A stretch of 12,409 bases of DNA from Scenedesmus sp. ARA3 (Eukaryota; Chlorophyta; Chlorophyceae; Sphaeropleales; Scenedesmaceae): assembly GCA_004335835.1 (NCBI GenBank), contig RWJK01001969.1:98525-110933 (forward strand). Direction: 5' to 3'. A program made the position numbers and the translations under genes. The notes below the pieces were generated by a model. It had not been told where the DNA came from. It saw only the letters and a list, made by a program, of their open reading frames with translations, and ran no database searches. Below are positions 7,401 through 12,409 of this stretch, in pieces. Each line of letters begins with the position of its first letter. The first letter of the stretch is position 1.

Positions 7401-8470
7401 CCATGATGTGGAGGATCATCAGCGCCCATGAAGTGCCGTGCTGGTGAAACATTTCTTTTCTTTAACAGAGGCTTCTGACGAAGAAACTTCCTGCTGTGCT
7501 GATTCTGCCCGCTTCGTTTCGGTAACAGCCCGCAAGTCGTAAGCTGTTCTCAACAACAAGCTGCTCGTTTGCAATGTTTAAGATAACATTACTTTGATAA
7601 AGGAGCCGTAATGTCGCACACAGCCGCGCCTGGCCCGTTGTCGCCACGCTTACGCACACATCCGTACGCAGAAATGGGGCCACAAGCCGTGAAGGCCATT
7701 CGATGCAGGGCCCGGCAAACACACAAAGGAAGCATATCATGGGTCTTTCCTCAATGAAAATAATGGGAAGCCTGTTTAGACTAAATGTGTAGGCTTGCAG
7801 CCCAGCAACGATGTCACCGCAGCCATGGCAGCTGCAGCAAGGTCAGCTGCCAACATTACAGCAAAGCAACTCAAACGCCTGGTGCATCAGCAACTGCTGC
7901 TGTCGCATCCTTCAGCCACAGTCAACATCAACCCTGTCCTTGCCACGCAGTGGCATCTTGTGCCTGTTGGTAGCCAGCAGTTAGTCCAGTGAGTCAAAAG
8001 GCTTTTGCAAATGCTGGCACAGCTTTGGTACCCACCCTTGGTGCACACTGACAGCTAATCATATCAGTATCTAGAGTATCGGTATCTATAGTATCGCTAG
8101 GATCCGTCCAGAGCTGAGGCTGGTTGCTGTTAGCAGTGGCATAGGGCAGCACCCACTGGCAGAGCAGCAACCAGCTATCCAAATCTAGCGTGGCTGGCTG
8201 CAGCCGGGTAGTACTAGTGTTGCCTGGCGCCATGTGTGCCGCTTCTGCATGCGTTGGTGAATTCCTTCGGCGGCATTGAGGGTACATTATGGCTCGAGTG
8301 CGCGGCAACTGTAAGCATATGCAGCACGCATTTTGTGCGCAGCGGGGGTTGTGCTGCACAACTTGTGCAGCAACTGCTGCAGTACTACGGATTTGCGGGC
8401 TTCACCACGATGTGCGTTAGTCCCTGTGAGTTGCTGTGTGTAAAATTTATAGATGTACAGCTGTAACATG
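7401..8470. other. Spacer with weak exon-like stretches, function unknown
   Basis: The most coding-like piece is 7801-7988 on the plus strand. It follows a CTTGCAG acceptor, is open over about 62 codons (SAANITAKQLKRLVHQQ, then PVGSQQLV), and ends at a perfect GTGAGT. A second open piece, 8218-8310 (HALVNSFGGIEGTLWLE), ends at GTAAGC. Their phases do not join (2 versus 0), and I recognise neither protein. Two 15-bp tandem units, GTATCTAKAGTATCG-like, lie at 8067-8081 and 8082-8096. Confidence 0.3.
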
Positions 8471-9180
8471 GCCTTCAACACGGTGTTACATGGCCATTGA
8501 ACATGCCATGTCGCTTTGCCTGCATGGCCGCCTACTCGGAGCATCAGTTCTGGGGCAGCACATATGTAGCACATCAAGGAGCCATATCAAACCATCATAT
8601 GTAGGAAAGTTCGCATACTGCTCATCAGTGTTGACGGAACTCAAGGCAAATTTTGGCTTTTCATGCGGAGCCCGTCACTGCCCTGCTGCAAATGCATAGT
8701 GAAGTGCCAATACGACCGGAGCGACACACGGTGCAAGACTGCCAGCAGTTTTCACCACACATTAACCATGAATACAGAACATAAAACAAGCATGAGTTTT
8801 ATGCGAGCTCATCTGGGCAGTGCGTGCCGCAGCGCGCCGGTGTGCAAGCTTCGCACTGCCCTTTGCGCGGGCTGTATATCATACCAGTATTTTGCAAGGC
8901 AAGCGAGAAAGTGGTGGTGGCATTTGACGGCGAGTTCAGCAGAGCCCACAGTCGGCATTGTAGCGAAGCACCTGGTTGTTCGCTATATAATTCAAACCCT
9001 CAAACGATTAACAGTACTACAAGTACATTAATTATCATGCGAGCATCTTGGCGCTGTCGCCCAGCCTTCTGATTAGGGCCGACGTGGCCGGACTTGGAGC
9101 GCACATTTTAAATAGTGTATTTCATACGAGTATACTAACGATAAACAAAATTACTATGGTGCACGAAGGTGCCTCCGTCT
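8471..9180. other. Spacer, nothing recognised apart from a short direct repeat
   Basis: The only structure I see is an imperfect direct repeat, TAACATGGCCTTCAACA at 8464-8480 and TTACATGGCCATTGAACA at 8486-8503. Short open frames are present but show no known motif, consistent splice structure or codon bias like the two genes. No tRNA or rRNA is apparent. Confidence 0.4.
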
Positions 9181-10360
9181 TCATCCATGGGCAGTGACAG
9201 TGCTCTACAGGCCCCACTTGCCAGTGGGCAATTGCAGTTGCCTAGGCACTGACAGGCCTGCCAGGCCTCCTGCAGTGCGACTTGCACAAGCCTTGAAGGT
9301 ACCACAAGCCTAGACACGCATGTACAAGTGACAAGAGGTGGGCTTGCAAGGCCTAATGCTTGCTCATCAAACCTGAAGCATCCGCCAGCTGTAGCTTTAG
9401 CACACCACACCATGTACACAACATGGTGTAGTACACGATACGGTGTGCTGAGGCTGATAACAGGGCGCCTTTTTAAGTGCGCACACACATCATGGTGTAG
9501 CATACATGTGCCTGCATGAACAGCCCAGTCAGAAGCACCAGGCCTCCTGGTCGGCCGACTTGGACGGGGGTCTTCTGGTAACCAGACGCTGGCAGCCTTG
9601 GCTAATAATAATAATAGTCTTCTTGTAAGCCATACCTTGTCATCGGCATCGGCAACGCTGGCAGCCTTGGCTGAAGGTGCGCAGCTATGCATTTACGATA
9701 CCAAGGTCCCTTGGGATCCTGGAGCCATATAAAGTCGCACGTGCCGTGCCCGTGCCTGGCCAGGCTAGGCAGCGCTGCAGCCGGCCACAACATCACATGC
9801 TGCACCAGCCTACTGCAATGTGTGTTACCTGACATTCTTTGTATAGCCTAGGCGGACCACCACACTTCCAAGGCTGGCACCACTCTAGTCATTGACAGAG
9901 AGCAATCTTTGTGCACGCAAGCAGCTGTGAACTTCACAGTTTGAGTCAAGCGCCTCATGAACTTCATCCACAAACGCGCACTGGCTGCACAAGAGCTCGA
10001 GGTCCTCTTAGAAGAACCGTCCCAGGGGAGAGCAAGCCATCACCGTAGAGTGCATCACTCGGTGCCAGCGGCTGACCTGGCCTAAGAGCCTAGCTATAGC
10101 TAGGTGAAAGGCCGACGCCAATGTTGCATCCTGCCGTTTGCTCATCACCATGTCACCAACCAAGCCATAGCAATGACGCCAACGGCCCCGCGGGGCCAGC
10201 TGCTTGTGGCGTGCCAGCCTGGTGACAGTGTCACCCATTGGGTGCCAGTCAGCAACTGGCTGGGTGGGCCAGCGCCAGTGGCCTGCACTGCACTGAGCCA
10301 GTGGCTGCAGCCACCTGCATGGTGGTGTGATGGCCACGTGCTGCGCCCAGGCTGACTAAT
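9181..10360. other. Palindrome-rich spacer without a recognised gene
   Basis: Many short inverted repeats are concentrated here. Examples are nested arms AGCACACC/GGTGTGCT (9399-9406, 9442-9449) around CACCATGT/ACATGGTG (9408-9415, 9421-9428); ACCAGG/CCTGGT at 9537-9551; TCTGGT/ACCAGA at 9574-9586; and the 14-mers at 10184-10197 and 10301-10314. GGCAGCCTTGGCT occurs twice, around 9591 and 9659. A minus-strand frame of 185 codons (9135-9692) has low-complexity composition and no recognisable domain. Old mobile-element sequence is possible, but no transposase or defined ends were found. Confidence 0.45.
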
Positions 10361-11500
10361 CTACAGTGCCATGAGATGGTGAGCCGTCAAACATACGGCA
10401 AAGCTTGCGCAACATGCGGGGCTGGGGTGCAGCCACTCCTGCAGTGGACCACGCGAGTGTTCAAAGTCCACAACAGACAAGCATGGACTAAAACGAGTGC
10501 CCTGACAAAAAGAAAGAGGAGCTATACAACACCTGCCTAATGCAAGGCGGAAGTCACACACCAACTCGTTGAACCACACTGTGGTTCTGACACCAACAAA
10601 AGTGTGCATACAGGGCTATACAAATGCCTGCTGAACACACAGTTGCTGTGTGCGGCTTGCAGTTCAGTCGAAATCATGCATGACAAGAGAGACATCGCAA
10701 GCACACATGGGCTGTCACCCACCCGTGAGCACAGGCTGCAGTGCTGTGGGAATCAATGCTGTACAACTGTCCAGTAAACGCGCAGCATGTTGCAGCTCAC
10801 GTGAGAGGTGGGTGAAAGCACAAACCCCGTGCAGACACAGATGGCCCGCCTAACTTATTGCATGTCATTTCGTAATTTCTAAAACTGTCAGCTGCAGACA
10901 ACACTGCTGTTGCCGGTGCGTCACTCCTGCACATTGCGCAACAGCATGGCATTCGGGGTCCAGTACAGCTGCGCACAGCAGCAGTGCAAAGCTGCTGCCA
11001 GCAACCACAAACAAACTTCTGCCACATCCTCTACACACCCAGCTGCATACTCGGCAGCGGCAGCTGAATGCGCTGTCAACACAAGTCAGATAACCAATCA
11101 ATCAATGTTTATCATCCTGCAACTCAAACATGCATGTGTTGATATAAGCTTGATAACAGCAAGGGTCAGCGCAATCCCTGAGTCATTTGCATGACACCCA
11201 CGCAGCTGCTGTGCCCTGCACCTGGCTGTATGCTGTGTCTCACAGGCACATCACAGCAGGTGTGTTGCCAGCCTGGCAGCTGACAAACCAGCCGTGCATG
11301 CCCTGCCCTTCTGACACTACACTGCAACAACACACCTGATCTGCGCATTAATGACAGCTGAGAAGGTCACACACTTGAGTAGTGCCACTTGCTGCAACTC
11401 CCGCTGCTTTCAACTACAAACGGCAACAACTGCTAACACTACTGGCTCCTGCCTGCAGGCGTCCCCCGTAGTAGCTGCACTGCCGGTGTCACAGCGTACT
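10361..11500. other. Downstream flank of the P450 gene, no gene recognised
   Basis: This stretch should include the P450 3' UTR, which reads leftward from 11500. I see no coding region of known type and no tandem array. A modest inverted repeat TGCTGTG/CACAGCA is present near 11231-11258. TGTAA is not found on the minus strand between the P450 stop and about 8490. A short CG-alternating run (11504-11515) overlaps the end of the P450 coding region. Confidence 0.4.
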
Positions 11501-11685
11501 TTACGCGCGCGCGCGGGGCTGCAGGTGGCAGCGGATGCCGTGCGTGCCAGCCGACTGCAGCGTGAGGTGTGTGCTCTCGCGGCTGCGCACGCCCTCGCGG
11601 CCGCCCATCTCTGGTGTGAGCTCGATCGTGAAGTTGGCGCACAGCTTGACCAGCAGCGTCATCACCTCCATCTTGGCCAGGGACT

Positions 11686-11733
<48 letters not shown>

Positions 11734-12331
11734 CACAAGACATGTTACAGCGTGAATTGCGTGACGTAATAGTTCGCGCACAGCTTGAGCAGCATCGTCA
11801 TCACCTCCCATGTTGGCCAGAGACTGCAGGTGAAGGCGCGATAGGCCAGGGGCAGCCAGGTCACATGCGGCAGTGTGGGACCGTGAGGATTTTAGAGGCA
11901 GCAGCACTGCACATGCACTTAACTGCGACTCCCCTGCACGGCACAAGCTGCCGAAGATGTCTGCACGGCAACAGCAATGGCTGAGGATACCCTACTAGTG
12001 CAGCACTACTTCAGTCACCCTTGAGCAACAGCCCCAGCCACCGCGTGCACGCACCTGCCCCACGCAGTTGCGCGGCCCCTCGCTGAAGGGCATGAAGGTG
12101 ATGCCGCGCTTGCTGCTGCTCGCGGCCGCCGCCATGTCGCCTGTCGCTGCTGCGGCGTCCCTGCTGTTGTACACGTACGTCTCAATAGGCACGTCCAGCC
12201 AACGCTCCGGGTTGAAGAGCTCGGGCTTGTCCCAGTTGTGGATGGTGTTCTGAATGGCAAAGAGGGGCGTGCCCACAATGGTGCCTGCAGGGATGGTGTA
12301 GGGGCCCACCCTGGTCACCTTGGTGGGCTCC
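11501..12331 (-). CDS. Cytochrome P450, C-terminal two exons, 5'-truncated
   Basis: C-terminal part of a heme-thiolate monooxygenase. Exons on the minus strand are 12331-12055 and 11683-11501 (stop TAA at 11503-11501), with the donor GTGCGTG at 12054 and the acceptor CAG before 11683; the junction is phase 0. Visible product is 152 residues, about 30 percent of a usual 500-residue P450. The first exon has the beta-strand text GPYTIPAGTIVGTPLFAIQN, HNWDKPELFNPERW (PERF-type motif, residues 31-44), an Ala/Ser-rich insert (58-73) and the heme loop FMPFSEGPRNCVGQ with the axial Cys at residue 89. The last exon begins SLAKMEVMTLLVKLCANF, the usual helix after the Cys. The I-helix and ExxR motif lie outside the window. 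Substrate and CYP family are not assignable from this part. The first visible exon starts in mid-codon, so more exons lie to the right. A microsatellite stands directly before each acceptor. Confidence 0.9.
11687..11731 (-). repeat. CTG tract directly abutting the last P450 acceptor
   Basis: The plus strand shows (CAG)10 CAA (CAG)4. In the sense of the P450 transcript this is (CTG)4 TTG (CTG)10 followed immediately by CAG and the exon at 11683. The tract fills the polypyrimidine position with no gap and separates the real exon from its broken copy at 11764-11823. Confidence 0.9.
11764..11823 (-). pseudogene. Frameshifted copy of the 5' border of the last P450 exon
   Basis: Read on the minus strand, CACCTGCAG is followed from 11823 by TCTCTGGCCAACATG and about 60 bp closely matching the start of the real last exon (11683 leftward, TCCCTGGCCAAGATG). 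A one-base G insertion after ATG shifts the frame, so use of this acceptor would lose the P450 C-terminus and read into the CTG tract as poly-Cys. It lies in the intron upstream of the real exon, as do the acceptor-side copies in the phosphatase gene. Confidence 0.85.
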
Positions 12332-12348
12332 CTGCAGAGGTGCACGAG

Positions 12349-12351
<3 letters not shown>

Positions 12352-12405
<54 letters not shown>
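12352..12405 (-). repeat. (CTG)18 in the P450 sense, at the window edge
   Basis: Eighteen perfect CAG units on the plus strand, followed by CAAC at the edge. On the P450 sense strand this is (CTG)18, then CCACTCGTGCACCTCTGCAG and the exon at 12331. It is intronic and 20 bases upstream of the exon. It has the same unit number as the tract that opens the window. Confidence 0.9.

Positions 12406-12409
<4 letters not shown>

Noticed and set aside
7801..8310. Possible two-exon gene (7801-7988 and 8218-8310) with good GTGAGT and GTAAGC donors
   Set aside because: The junction phases do not match, a stop directly precedes the second piece, and neither translation resembles a family I know; described only as exon-like spacer.
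9135..9692. Minus-strand open frame of 185 codons
   Set aside because: No domain, motif or splice context is recognised, and the region is full of short palindromes; an open frame of this length is expected by chance in GC-rich DNA.
9728..9733. TATAAA as a promoter element
   Set aside because: An isolated hexamer with no downstream gene on the plus strand that I can support.
11662..11946. Poly-Cys minus-strand open frame
   Set aside because: It arises from reading the P450 intron CTG tract in the TGC frame after the frameshifted exon copy; not a real protein.

Overview
This window looks like nuclear DNA from a green alga, most likely a chlorophyte of the Chlorophyceae. Reasons: GC-rich exons full of CAG-derived poly-Ala/Ser/Gln, many introns with GT-AG borders, a plastid-type PP2C phosphatase and a plant/alga-style cytochrome P450. 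The taxon is inferred; no marker gene is present. Both ends lie inside an 18-unit trinucleotide repeat ((CTG)18 at 1-54, (CAG)18 at 12352-12405), so this may be a whole contig that broke at unresolved repeats. Both genes would then be cut at their 5' ends.

Layout. (1) 65-6301, plus strand: a six-exon, 5'-truncated gene for a PTC7/PBCP-like PP2C phosphatase. I place the exons at 65-155, 1072-1911, 2700-2834, 3725-3918, 5117-5261 and 6218-6301. All exon phases agree, giving at least 495 residues with every expected metal-binding Asp. (2) 6302-11500: about 5.2 kb with no gene I can recognise. It holds an AT-rich island (about 7030-7400), small palindromes (9180-10340), short repeats and a few weak exon-like stretches. 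(3) 11501-12331, minus strand: the last two exons of a cytochrome P450, with the PERF-type and heme-Cys motifs. The two genes converge on the anonymous spacer.

The most unusual feature is inside the introns. Nearly every internal exon border of the phosphatase gene exists in several extra, diverged copies in the neighbouring intron. Copies of an exon's first part, with acceptor AG, sit upstream of the real exon. Copies of an exon's last part, usually with donor GT, sit downstream. I count 22 such copies in the phosphatase gene and one more in the P450 gene. Some are frameshifted or have lost a splice site, but at least two (4797-4853 and 5325-5411) are phase-compatible potential cassette exons. 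A second feature, shared by both genes, is a long CTG tract in the position of the polypyrimidine tract just before a 3' splice site.

No functional link between the two genes is evident. Exon calls come from reading frame, splice consensus and family motifs alone, without transcript data.
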